Below, one piece after another: positions 8,166 through 20,468 of a DNA stretch of 28,876 nucleotides. Source of the stretch: Agrocybe praecox (Eukaryota; Basidiomycota; Agaricomycetes; Agaricales; Agrocybaceae); the NCBI GenBank assembly GCA_964017145.1, contig CAXHKQ010000043.1, positions 1 through 28,876 of the forward strand. The letters run 5' to 3'. A program made the position numbers and the translations under genes. Below the pieces are notes generated by a model. It saw only the letters and a program-made list of their open reading frames with translations. It searched no databases and had not been told where the DNA came from. Position 1 is the stretch's first letter. The number at the start of each line of letters is the position of its first letter.

Positions 8166-11100
8166 ATGCGGCTTCCGAATGATTGATCTGCCTGGCCGCT
8201 TGTCAGCGACCAATGAATACCATATCGATTTGACTGGTTTTGCCTGCCTGTGCGCTTGTCTGGCATATTTGTGTTGCAGATGTTGTTCGCACGCCGGTAG
8301 GACCTAATTAGGCCCGTGCCTCGCTGGCTTGGCCTGGCCTGGCGAAATCTGCGCGACCGTCGCCATAATTATCGAGCCATATTTTAATACACGCGCGCGT
8401 TCACTTGTTATGGCAGCACAGTTTGTCAATAAAAATAATATGCGAACAAACGAACGCGACGCGGCGACATTTGCATCGGCGGGGTTATTTGCTCGAATTA
8501 ACAAAGCCCCCTGGGGAAGCACAATAAAATGTCGTCGGAGGTTGAGTTTCCGGGTGGGTGGAGTGGGTGGTTGACACGGTCATATTTCACTCAGCGATGA
8601 AAAGTCAACAGACATCGGCTTTTTCGTCTTTTCTGGTTCGGTGAATGTGTTGTGTTGTGTCGTTCGGTGTAGACACAACACATTTCTTTCTTCGTCGCTG
8701 TTTGGCATGCGTTTATGTATGCAAACAGAAATCCAGTATCTCCAGCGATTTTTTGCGTCTCGCTCGGCAGTCTCACTGCGCTGCTGCTGCTGAGCGCAGA
8801 CAATTGAGTCTGAAGTCATTTAGCAATGTTGATTTTGTTAAATTCCCGCGTCGTCGCGTCGACGCTGCGTCGCTTTGCCGCCAACGATTGCCATTATAAT
8901 TGTGTTTGCATGCCTGAGCATCGAGCAGCATCGAAGGCACCATCCTCGCGCAGATTCAACACAAAACAACAAAATAAAAATTCCCGCATAGCACTTGGCA
9001 CTTGCGCGGCGGCGCGCATGTATCCATTTCGATTCTCACACAAATTAACGTCAAACACGCGTGCGCCGACGCCGCGCGCGCTGAGATTCGTCGTCGGTTG
9101 CATCGAGTGGCAAAGAATGAGCCGAACCGCGAACACAATCTCATTCCGATAGCCGCGCGCGGTCCGCGATCGTCCGAAGCAGCAGCCGCATCGAATCAGT
9201 CGCGCTCAGCATCGCAAGCGCGGAATTGAGTTATCTGCGGTGTGGCATTCGTGCAATGCATCCGACGACGACGATGAAGCCGACAACGACGACATATGTC
9301 GCGAACGGCGCGGCCGTTTTGCTCGACCACAAAAGGCGTGCGCGCCGTGCGTGGGTATTTTTATTTCGGTATTTAACGTGTAAACGGCTCGTTGCGCGGC
9401 CGCTGCGGGCGCTCCTCTCGGCGAGCGACAACCGCAGAAATTGTTTGACATGCTCGCGAATGCGCTGCGAGACTGCGCGCGACTTGTGGTGGTCATTCCG
9501 TCGTGACGACGGCGGAGCCGGACGAGACGGACATGGATACAGGCGCGTGTACTCTTGACCGTGCTTTTTTCCACAGCCATTTCGAATTCGCGAGCAAATC
9601 CTATTAACACTTTTTGTTCGGCGGGCTGCCGGCTTTTGTGACGCGTCGCGGGTTTTTTGTGGCGTGCCAACGCGCGTCAGCGTGTGAGAGTGTCGGCGTG
9701 TTGGCCGCCGACATCATCATCATCAACATCAGCCGACATCATCATTATAGTCAGCAGCAACGGACAACGGCAGCATCATTATCCTGATCCGCATGCGCTT
9801 GAACTTAGCCACGTGAGATAACCACCGAAAAGAATGCCGCTAATGACTTCATTACGGCGGGTATCTAACTGGACAGTGGAGAATTTGTAAGGAATCACCA
9901 CCGTACCGGTCAGCATCGTCGCACACACGGTAGCAGACAATTGGATCGGTGGTTGTATCTGTTTTGTGTCCAAATGACGCGAGCTCAATTTGTACAATAC
10001 ACTCAGTCAGCCAGTCAGACAGTGTGAAGAGATGGCGATGGAAATGGTGTCTGTACTCGGTACGTGCAGATATTCGAGCTCGTAATTGGCTACCACCACC
10101 GGCAGCACCAGCATGTAATGGCTGAGGTGCAACAATTTCTGTCTGGCCGACACGCGCGCGCAGTGGTGGGAAGTGAAATTCGCATTTTCGCCCCAGCGTA
10201 TAGCGAACAGCTGCGGAATGCTGGGCATTTGCTAATTCATTGTTGTTAAGTAATATATACACACGCACAAATGATGAACGCAGCTTGGCCTGGAACTGGA
10301 ACGCGCCGCCGCCGATGTTGGTTACAATGTTGCAAACATCCGTTGTTGTTGCGGTTATGTAATGTTCTCGCTCGTAATTGGTCAATGAATCCGTTACGCG
10401 CTGTGCTTGCATGCGGTACTACTACAGCGGTATTGTACTTGTGAAATGCAGTGCAACTTCAAGTGCTCATACAGCCTCACGGTCGGCGGCAGCCAGCGGA
10501 CATGGCTATAGACAAAGACAACTAACCCAATTTCACCGACCGACAGACTGTGCCGATGGTAGTAAGTTCCTATCCGTCCGTCTCGTCTCTGAACTCGTCT
10601 TGCTTGTTTTGGCCCGCCGTAACGATATTAGAGAGGACCTTTTGTGTGTGCACGGCGGCGGAATTGCCAGCCGCCAGCGCCAGGATTTAATAACTCCCGC
10701 TCTTGTGTGAGTTCTTTGGAGGAAAAAGTCGCACATCTAAAGCGCTTCTTGCGGTTGCATATTCTCGCCCTTGTGCCTACGCACGCAGAGAGCGCGTCAG
10801 AGATAATGCCCAAATTGGCGTGAACAATTGGTGAAAATTGATACGAAACCCGGTACGCGTGCGTACGGTTCGGATTCTGCCCTCAGGTGATGTTCGGCAC
10901 CCGACCCGCAGTCGCGCGATGCGATGCGACCTTGTCGGCGAGCAGAGTTGATATAAAATTATTCAAATTTTTGCCGGCAGTCCTGTGGTGAGCTGCTGTG
11001 ATGTCATATGCGGAGAGCGTGTGCACTGCTTCAATATATATTTTGCGCTAACACAGTGATTTGATACCCATGCATGCAGAGAACGAGACGAACCTCGACA

Positions 11101-12189
11101 ATTGAGTTTGCCTTGTTGTGCCGGCGATGCGTGAAGTTGGCTGACGCACGCGAAAGGGATAACCTCATTTGGCTCGTCGTCGGTTGTGTCGGTTGCGATG
11201 GATTTGATTGTAATTTATATGGGATACGTGTGCACTCGAGTGTGCGAACTGTTCTTCGTATACATTGTCTTTCTGCAACACCCTCAGGCTCAGGCGAGCA
11301 AACGAAATGAGGTTTGGTCTTTAAACGGTTTGCTGTTCCCAGAGTCTGCAGAACCGCCTATATTGTCCAGGATCAAATAAATGTCTTGTGGTGTGTGTGT
11401 GGTAGTGGTAAGTATTCGATTCCGAATGGCTGGTCGCAAACACGCCGATCCACTTGTCTCGGACATATGTCCACTTAACATTGTCTCTGTGCATTTGTTG
11501 TAGGATGTGTCAATAGACAAAAACACAGCACTCGAGCAGAGCAGAGCAGAAGAACATGTGTGCTCGTGCTTAGTGTCCTTTTGTTCTCACACAAACAGAC
11601 AGACGCGACATGTGAAGCAGACGCGCAATTCGTTCAACCTGCTAGCGCTTATTTACACGAAACCCCGCATGGCAGTATTTAGTATGTGTGAACAAGGTGG
11701 TTTCTGTTCTCGCTGCACGTTTGTTTTGGTTTTGTGGTTGTGCGGCGAGTCCTCGCGTCGTGACGTGAGGAAACACGCCCACTTCCCCGGAAGAGACACG
11801 TTGATGATGATGCTATGCGATGGTGTGTCTGTTTGCTTACGTGAAGTCTATAAGTACATCGCGTGCGCGCGCGCAGTGTCATCGCACCGCTTTAGTGAAT
11901 GAATGAAGTGTCCCGTACATCATTACGTGTGTGTGTGTGTGTAACGTAACGATGATGACTTTACCGCACCGGCGCGCGCGCGCTCATTGAAAGACAAAAA
12001 GGTGCGTCGTCGTTCATGTGACGCGTGCGTGTCACACACACACAAACACGTCGCACGAAGAGACAATGCACCGCGCGCGAGCACGCGAAGACGAGTGGGA
12101 TGTGCGCTAATGCCTGCGCGGCCAGCAGACTTGCTTATAATTGTATTCTTACTACTTGAAGTAATGTTTAAAAAGTACTTGTTGGGATA

Positions 12190-12540
12190 TCATAGTGACA
12201 GAAATTATTTTTGAAGGGGTTTCCATGAATGTGAATACCTCTATCCTAAAGTCCCAAAAGTAGAGTGCCAAAAATACTCTGATGGCAAAAAAAAACGTTC
12301 GTGTTATTATGAGAATGACCGACAGTTGTTGTGATGAAAATGACTGGAATGAATGGGTGGACAGGCACAAATTGGACAGTTACAAAATTCTCAAAAGCAG
12401 CTGATTTCATCTGCCGGTCATTTTCATCACGTGGGCGCAACCAGTTTCACTGTTTCAAAATGTTCGATCGTTTTTTATGGCAGCCAGCGTATTTCTGAAG
12501 AAATATTCACAGACAAATGTGATACAGTATATCTACCAAT
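12190..12540. mobile_element. Degenerate foldback (MITE-like) element
   Basis: The segment is AT-richer than its flanks. GTGATGAAAATGAC (12331-12344) is exactly inverted at 12417-12430. Outward, AAATACTCTGATGGC plus A-run and CGTTCG (about 12272-12301) pairs with the inverted AAATACGCTGGCTGCC... copy ending at 12494, roughly three quarters identical by eye. No coding capacity is seen. Ends and target duplication are not resolved. Confidence 0.5.
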
Positions 12541-15238
12541 TTGTAATTAATTTGCGTTTTGAGTAAGTCTTCTCTCAACGCGTACCGCTTCGTCGCAGAC
12601 GTTTGGTGAATGTGTGCCCGTAAACGTCGCGCCTTACGTCGTCACCTTACGGTAAATAGTAGGGTGTACCTGTGCAGGTGCGCGCGCTGCGACACATTGG
12701 CTCTCGGTTGAGTGCGCGCGAGTTGCGCGCGAAAGCGATAAATAGAAAATTATGCATGAGACCTTTTACATTTTCGCAGCCGCGGCAACGCCAAAGTAAA
12801 CGACGAACCACCACCGCCATCGCGGTGACACTTGGCGTAATTGTGTATGCACACACACACATAGAGCACGAGTATACCTATGGTATATTCATTACTATTC
12901 ATGTTATGTGTTATGGGCACGGGCACGCTATTGGGGGCGTTGCCTAGCATCGATCTGCTTTGACATATCAATTCGAACGGGTGCACTTTTATGCAACAGC
13001 AGCAGCATAATAATTCCGAATAGGCGATACGGCAAACACGATCATAAACAGCACTATGTATATACACTGCCTTGGCACCGAAATCACTGCGCGCACGCAT
13101 TCGCACAAATAGGCCAGAGCATGCTGCGCAGCAACATGCAACATGTAACAGTCTCGTGACTGCGGCGGCCTGCGCCCGAGAGACAGATCTATAATTAGTG
13201 ATAAATAACCACACTGCTGCGCATGCGGCTTAGCGTAGTTTGTACTCACGTGCATATACATACTATACATAGCTACGCTAGCTTTGCATGCACATGCGCG
13301 CATGCATTAAGGGATATAGTGGCTGTTTTGCGCTCACATCAAAGCCGGCGTGCCGCCACACAGCATTCGTGCGACACAAGATGAATGACTCTTTGGCCCG
13401 AGCAGTACGCTGTACGTACACTTTGACCATCGCAAGCATCGACGGCCGCCCGAACACGGGCACTTTTTTGACGAATGTTCGTGCAAGTGCGTGCGTGCAC
13501 GCTTCGCGGTCTGTGCGTGCGTGTTTGTTTAACGCGTCCGGTCGTGTGAAAATTATACAGGTGCGAGTGCGATAAATGATGATGATTGCCGCCGGCTTCG
13601 CTGCGCTCGGCGTTTATGTAAGTGCAACCCAGTAATTATGATATTATGCTGGGCGCTCGCGCGATTCGTGCATGTGTGTATGTGCATGCGAGCATGTTCG
13701 AGTAATGTTTGGCAGGAATCCGCGCGCGGGTCCGATTCTGCAGTGTTTCAACTCAATCGACACGGCACGGCATGACACCGCATAGGCTCAGCATAAGCAT
13801 GAACGAGAACGAACCCATTGAAAATTCATTGAATCGCAAAACTGATGCATATTTCATGTTGTGCGCGGATTCAATATTGTGATGAATTCGGGGCGAGGGT
13901 TCTCTGGTCGGGGCGAACCGGTATGAGTGTGTTGGATTTAGAGAGCATCTCGAGAGTGCGTGTGCAACGATCAACGTTCAAACCAGATGTCATACGCTCC
14001 ATCACACACACTCGCACACACACAACATACGCGCACGTGCGCGAAAGCGATGCTGATGATTATCGCGCATCGGAGCAATTCACACTTCATTGAACCAGCC
14101 TGCCAGCCGTCTGCAACATTGTAACAATTTTCGGGGGTATGTGTGACACGCAACAACGCCAGCTTGTCTTGTTGGTTTCCGCATCATCAGTATTATACGG
14201 TGTTATGTAAACATCTCGAGACGAACGAGATGTGTCTCGAGATGTAAATCCATATTCGATACATATGCGATTGCGATGTCGCTGGCCTCTTTTATGTGAG
14301 CGCACGCCCGCCCGCACGCGCGGCGCCCTATTCAAATTACACGGTATTTACCCCGGCGTGCGTACGCGTGCGTGCGATTTGACGCCAGCAGCAGCAGCAA
14401 ATCTTTCCCAAACATGATTGAGACGAACAAGCGCATACGCGCATACATACAGTCAAGGTCTTAACCGCACCGCACAAGCCAACCGACTGCAGACCGACCC
14501 CGTAAAAAAGGGGGTGACTCTGACAGCATGTTTATGTGTACCATACACGTTTAGTTGATTTAAACAGCTTGATTTGGTGCGTGCGCGCGAGCTCTTGCGC
14601 ATTCTTTGATATTTGCTTTGTGCATAAGGCGCTCCGCACTGCTCGCAAGAAGACGTGCGCCGATCACAATGTAAAATGAAAAGCGCTAGAAGGGGTGGCG
14701 GTGGCGGCTGCGGCGGCATCGCAGCGACAGTGAGCAGTCGTGTCGTGCTGGTGCTGGTAACTCGACTCGCCACGCTCGGATGGAATTACATCAAATATTC
14801 ATGTGCGCACTCACATACGCGCGCGCGGCAAGCATTACACCGACACAACTTGAGCAGTCGCCACTAGTCGGTGCGGGCAAAGGGGTTGAGAGTCACGTGG
14901 CGGCCGCCGAGCCGTTTTGGGCCTCTCATCAGCATCGCGGCGTCGGCGGCGGCGTCGGCATCGCATCATCATCATCATCCTCATCAACGACACCGTATTA
15001 TTTGCACACACTCAATGAGCCAAAACGACGACAACGGAGACGACGATGCGGGCTATACGAAAAAGACACTCGCACTATAAGGTGGAGCGTACTGTCTCTA
15101 TTCGAATCAGAATAATCGTACGAGAGATATGGAGGGCTGCGGAATAGACAGAGACAGAGACAGATGAACCGTTTTGCCGATATTGAAATCGAGTCGGTAT
15201 CAAAATTTATCGTGAAATTTAAAAAAAAATACGGTGGA
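12541..15238. other. No defensible gene; CpG-rich DNA with microsatellites
   Basis: Only short frames occur, most of them in TG/CG alternations. A 12-bp inverted repeat lies at 14211-14245 and a CATCAT run near 14965-14990. No splice-bounded exon with a protein-like frame was seen. Confidence 0.5.
14211..14245. repeat. Inverted repeat with 12-bp perfect arms
   Basis: ACATCTCGAGAC (14211-14222) and GTCTCGAGATGT (14234-14245) are exact reverse complements, with an 11-base loop. The loop repeats part of the arm (GAGATGT), so two alternative pairings are possible. Confidence 0.75.
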
Positions 15239-15412
15239 GTCACGTTGTCGGTAATTGTTGTTGCGCTCTGGAAGTGGGTGAGAAAAAGAGCAAAGCGTTC
15301 TGCTTGTCAGCTGTCAGAATCAAAACCCCAGGGATCCTACAGAGTTCATATATGCAAACATATGCAACATATGTATGCTTTGAATATGTAACCACTGGTA
15401 ACACAAGCAACG
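15239..15412. repeat. Dispersed repeat, copy 1
   Basis: It matches the copy at 20297-20468 in the same orientation: shared blocks include TCACGTTGTCG, ATTGTTGTTGCGCTCTGGAA, GTTCTGCTT, CAGGGATCC and AACACAAGC, in the same order and spacing. On the minus strand both copies keep an open frame whose peptides align weakly around a RIPGVLIL / GIPEVRIL stretch, so the family may once have coded. No known family is recognised. Just after it, ACACCGTC/GACGGTGT (15423-15450) forms an 8-bp hairpin. Confidence 0.7.
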
Positions 15413-18400
15413 ACATGAATTGACACCGTCGCGTCAAATGGTGACGGTGTTAAGAACATCGTGTGTATACTTTGAGCATAAACTTATGTATTAGAAGCCA
15501 ATTATTCGCTGAGTAATGATATTCTAAAGCGTATCGGCGGAAATTATCAGGAAACAAATTTCTCGAACATTCCATTCAGGACTCACCATTTCCTAAAATA
15601 AGACCAGACTCCACCCTAACAGAACGACCGTCTGCATTGCATTCCGGCTGGCTGGTCTTATGGTAAATACACACACAATGCCAACGACAACTAGACGAGG
15701 TAATATATTTAAATGCATTCGACTGCTGTTCGGCAGCGCTCATCGCGCGCGCACAAATTGAGGATAATTGAGATACGCGTGCGCGCGCGCGTCTGGTAAT
15801 CGGATACGTGTGGGCGAAAATGATCGGCGCCACGCGTCGCGAATTCGTCTGCGATGTCACCGGCATATAATTGCGCGCCGATGCGGCGGCCTCGTTTTGT
15901 TCACGACCTGTGGTCCTGACGCTGAACCTAACCCGCGCCGAAAACCCGCCGTCGGCCAATGGCGTCTAATTTGGCGTCGACTATTGGCGGCGAAAATTAC
16001 AGACTAGCCAGCCGCCAGCCGTTCGAATAGCAGCAGCAGCAGCAGCAGTTCGATCGTACAAAGAGTTAGTAAACTCTGCGCTTCACCGCGCGCTTCATCG
16101 CTCGACTTTCACTTTGTTATTATACACCTGTGCTCTGCTCTGATGGCCTGCTAGACATAGAGACCAAAGAGACGCATCGATAATAATGGGTGTGCATGCG
16201 AACCGGAGATATATTTGCACACACCGACACTCGTTTGCAATTTTGTGCGTCGAGTCGGCGGAGCCAGTGTAGTATTTGCGGATAATGTCGCTCGATGCGA
16301 TGCGCCAGAGAGGTGTCGATTTGCTAGTAAATTGAACTTGCCACCCCCATCGGCACCTGGCACGAGTGCGAGCGACAAACTACTCGGCATGTACTGTACA
16401 CACGCACACGTGGCAATATTGATTTTATGTAATGGTGTTGCGAGCGCTGCAAGGACTCTCGAGTAGAGACGAGAGTCGAGTGAGCACACCATTTACGCGT
16501 AATACCGGGCTCTTGAAAATATGCCACAATTCCGGGCTGACAACACGCCGAACATGAATACATATAATTCTTCTGGCAGCCTCCTCTATGCGTAGTATTT
16601 TGCTAATAAACACTTGACAGTCTTGACATCATCGCACCCCGACGCGCATCACATATCAAGTGCACCAAACACAAACACTTTGCGAACGAAAACACTCGCG
16701 AGCGCTTTTCCATTTAGCCGTTCGGCGATGTGTACGCTGCGTGTGCGTGGAGTGTTGTTCTGAGCGCGCGCGTGCTCGCAATACACCCGCAGGGACATCG
16801 CCGACGTTTTTTCATGCATGCTTGCACGCGGCAGCTGCCGTATTAGTTCTAATAAAATCATATTTCCATTAATAAATCATAATTTGCGCATGATGAACAC
16901 CGAACCAAACCAAATTCGATACTATGCCGGCATCGGGTTTCATACACACATGCATTAGGGGGTTGAGTATGTTCCTTTACGTGGATGTGCTTGTTTAGCT
17001 ACTGTTTTCGGTGCGATCCGTATCATCTGTGAGCGATCTTTACGCGCGCTTAGCGTGTGTGTGTGTGCACGCGCGAATAATTCGGTATGCGCTTCGGTTA
17101 TCTGATCTTCGCATCGCATAATCACCGCAGAAGCCGCCCGAAATCTCTACCGATCAAGATGCTGTTGCACGTAACATAAGGTCGACACGATGCGGCTGCT
17201 GCTGCCATTTTGCCGCATTCGGGCGAATTCGACGGCTGCTGCTGCTGCTCTTTTGCACACGAGCCGTGTCGACCTTCATCATCATCGCTCGACCCACAAA
17301 ATGTGCGGCGGTTGTGGCTTCTGAAAAATTCGGCACTTCGGCTCGTGTGCGAAGCTTCTTTTGCTCCAGAGAGTGCGCACTGATTCGAACAACCGCGCGC
17401 GCGATCGTGTAATGCGATCGATCCTCTCGGTCAAGCCGCCACCGCCGCCGCCACCGATCGCTACGGGCCCGAATCGTGTGCGTGCAACTGGAAAAATGGT
17501 AGCAGCTTGGTGTCTATTCGAATTACGCGCACACGAGCGATCCCGAAATGCGTGCCGGTTTTTTTTCGCTTCGCTTTCGGTTTTTGCTACTCACACGTGT
17601 CCCGAAATATGTGCTCACCACCCTGGTGGTCGGTCGCGTGGTGAATGTGATACCCGGGCCACGCATCAATCAAATGATCCGTCTGCCAGACGCCAGAAAC
17701 CAGGGGTAATTCGCGTAAACGATCATTTAGGATCGATGTCAAATTTCAACTGGCGACCGGTTTCTTCTCTGTTTTTCGCCATTCATCGCACGAGACGGAT
17801 TCGAGGCGGCGGATTCGCGGAATTTTTGCGGCCGCGGTCGCACTATGGCTCGCATAACGGTGATTCCGGTGATGGCGTTAATCGTCAAGCGCGGCGTCAG
17901 CGAAGCGTTCTTGACACGTTGACGTTGGGCTGGGACAAATGGGCTGCTGAAGTGCAACGAACCGCATCCGCACGACGACAATCGTGTGTGTAATCACGCT
18001 CGTGTGTGTGTGTGATGTGTCACCCGAAAGGAAATGACGATCATTTATCACCTGTACGCTGTCGTAAACACACACAATAATTAACCCCGACTACATGTAG
18101 CATAGCTTGATGTAGCATCCAACAACTCCAGTAGTTTGTTCGTGTATGTTTACTATGTCACGACGCGACGCGCTCAAAGACCAGTTCTGATTTTCTCTAA
18201 TTGTAATCGCTGGCGCACACCTCCGGCAAACAGGTGTAAAGTTGTCATAACCACTGGGGCATGTGACACATGTGTGTGCGTGTGCACGCAGCCCGTCAGT
18301 TCGACTCGAAACACCGCAGCACTTTAAATGCAATTATACCGTCAATGGATTTCGAGTCTCGGGCTAGATCGCTAGACGCGATAGCTCCCGCGACGAGCAC

Positions 18401-19154
18401 CTTCAGCGGGTCCGTCTTGGCTTGGCTACCACGCACACACACACCGATTATAACAACCGCATTGTTGCTGCTTGCGAGCATATTATATTTGTTTAAACAG
18501 ATCGCCTAGCTGCGATACGCTTGGCATAGCTTCGGCGACACTCCGCGCGAGCATAAACACATATAATATTGTTAATGGGTATGCATAATGATCGTCATCA
18601 TCATCAGCGGCAGCAGCAGCTCTTCGTTGCCGAGCAGGTCGTCCGCCACGAAGTCGCGTCGCATAATCGAGAGAAAAAAGGGTGTCAAGTGCGCGTGTTG
18701 TCGTGACACCTCCGCCGCTGAATCAAGCGAGCGTGACCACGCTTGTAAAAATCGCGCCGGAAATGCACGGCACTCCACGCATCATACACACAGATCCCGC
18801 GCGAGCGAAGCAATTAAATCCGCCTCGCGCGAGATATATCAAAATAACTGCGCATTTGTTGAGGTCGAGCATGCATGCATGCGAACGACATGCGAACACA
18901 AGCGGTCATTCATCAGCTGTCTCATCATCGTCATTCATCGTCGCACAATATCATTTTCAAGATCATCCACTCGATCCAACACGGCGGCGGAATGCCCAGC
19001 ACAATACGGACAGCAAAGTGGGGGAGCAACAGCCGCAGCCGCCTCGGCAGCAGCGCTCACGACCAATTCGATGCGCCCAGTCATCGCGCGGGCGCCGATT
19101 GTTCGAGCGCGTGCGATTTATTATCTCTCCACCACATACATTTGTCCGTATGTA
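15413..19154. other. No defensible gene; CpG-rich, low-complexity DNA
   Basis: Two long plus-strand frames (17361-17993 and 18588-19184) are here, but their peptides look like GC-rich chance translation: no domains, no splice logic. Also (CAG)6 at 16031-16048, a (GCT)n run near 17235-17249, and a short GACTCTCG/CGAGAGTC inverted repeat at 16454-16477. Confidence 0.5.
16031..16048. repeat. (CAG)6 triplet repeat
   Basis: Six uninterrupted CAG units, not in a supported coding frame. Confidence 0.9.
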
Positions 19155-19692
19155 CATGGTGTGCCATATCTGATGAAGCTATGAGAACAACGAATGACTT
19201 TTGAACCAATGAACCGATATTTATGATACAAATATTTTATTTTTATTTGGACCCTTTCAAGTTGTTTGAATCCATTTTTGAAAATATTATCAATCAATTG
19301 GCAACTGAAAAATATGATTTTTTGCTGAGTTGTCCATAACTTGTTCTGTTTGCACGACTATGGTCTGGTTTTCAATTGGCTTTCCTAAAAATACCACAAC
19401 AATACTTGTATCAATACGAGTCATGATGACGATCTTCCAATGTACATACTGAAGAAAATTTCACACGAACGTTGAAATTGAAGATACTCAAAGAAACTGG
19501 AAGATGCTCGATCAATTGCAGACTAATTCGCTAAGACACCAGCTGCGTAGCGGTAATAAGATGTATCCAAAAACTAGTACCATCAAATTTGTATGGATTA
19601 AAATTGAAAACAAAAAATAAATTTTGAAATTCGGTAGAAAAATTGCAAAGTTATCCGTAGTTCTCATAGCTCCATCAAATATGGGGCACTCT
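19155..19692. mobile_element. Non-autonomous DNA transposon relic with terminal inverted repeats
   Basis: The left end has GTGTGCCATATCTGATGAAGC then GCTATGAGAAC (19178-19188). The right end, inverted, has GTGCCCCATATTTGATGGAGC then the same GCTATGAGAAC (19660-19670). About 17 of 21 outer bases match, with 11 identical further in. GTATGTA is present at 19148-19154 and again at 19693-19699, a likely 7-bp target duplication (an 8-bp duplication is not excluded). The 538-bp interior is AT-rich with no transposase frame. The superfamily is not determined. Confidence 0.7.
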
Positions 19693-20260
19693 GTATGTAT
19701 AGGAGTGCATGAGTAGCGAATGCGCGCGCGCGTGCGAACAAAAACCGACGGCGACGGCTCGGCTCACCTGCCATCGAGCGCGCGAGCCAGATCACATCAC
19801 TGCACTCAAACATCGCACACACACACGAGCTGCTGCTGCACCCCGCGCGGATTTGTGAATATCATTTAATTGCACTTTTTGCGGCAGCGGCGGCGGCGGC
19901 GGTTTTTGTGTGGTTCGCTGCGGCGAATTTGTCGGTGAACGTTAAGAAGACAGCTAAATAATTTCGATTGCTGCTGACGCATGCCCGCATGCCGTCTTTG
20001 TGTGTGCGAAACGCGAGGCGCAACACCGAACACCGATATGCACGCGCGCGTCTTGCAACTACTGTATATGGGATTGTTCGAGCTGCCCCGGCGAACACAG
20101 TCTGCATTGTGTGTTGCCACCAATCGGGCGCAGACGTTGCGCGATAGGTATGTTTGATCGTACACAAATATTGTATGTTTCATGACAGATTTTCTTGGGC
20201 GCATTTTGAATTTTGTTTGATTGAAATATAAAGATGATAAATTAATTACAGACTCGACTT

Positions 20261-20290
20261 GATAGAATCGACTCGGATAGAATCGACTCG
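20261..20290. repeat. Perfect 15-bp tandem duplication
   Basis: GATAGAATCGACTCG occurs twice without a gap, right beside the start of the second dispersed repeat copy. A related GACTCGACTT lies just before it. Confidence 0.9.
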
Positions 20291-20296
20291 TGGCGT

Positions 20297-20468
20297 GTCA
20301 CGTTGTCGTAGTGAAATTGTTGTTGCGCTCTGGAAGTGAGCGAGTAAGAAAGAGCGACTCGTTCTGCTTTCAGATCTCAGAATTCGAACTTCAGGGATCC
20401 CACACGTGGAACATGGGCAAATAGCAACTGTAGCGATTTTGTCACCACTGATTAACACAAGCGCGGCA
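20297..20468. repeat. Dispersed repeat, copy 2
   Basis: The partner of 15239-15412, same strand, about 5 kb away. By eye roughly 70-80% of alignable bases match, with small indels. The minus-strand reading runs without a stop across most of it. It is probably an old transposon fragment. Confidence 0.7.

Larger units (their letters stand above)
6371..12189. other. No defensible gene; CpG-rich and low-complexity DNA
   Basis: Open frames here are short or lie in CG-rich sequence and show no domain. Noted: inverted repeats at 6640-6662 and 8119-8165, short (CTG)n near 8780, CATCAT runs near 9713-9750 and TG tracts near 11930. On the minus strand, frames between about 10380 and 9780 look slightly protein-like but are broken by stops. 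Confidence 0.5.

Noticed and set aside
9779..10412. Protein-like minus-strand frames including a hydrophobic YMLVLPVVVANYELEYL stretch
   Set aside because: They alternate among three frames with stops, no homologous family recognised, and no consistent splice sites. Could be a decayed gene, but this is not supportable by eye.
11404..11503. Possible 100-base plus-strand intron (GTAAGT to TTGTAG)
   Set aside because: No coding frame is protein-like on either side, so the pair of signals is probably chance.
17361..17993. 210-codon plus-strand open frame
   Set aside because: The peptide is Arg/Ser-rich with no domain, lies in CpG-rich sequence that suppresses stops by chance, and has no splice or promoter support.
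18588..19184. 198-codon plus-strand open frame
   Set aside because: Low-complexity Ser/Ala/Arg content, no motif, and its end runs into the TIR element at 19155.
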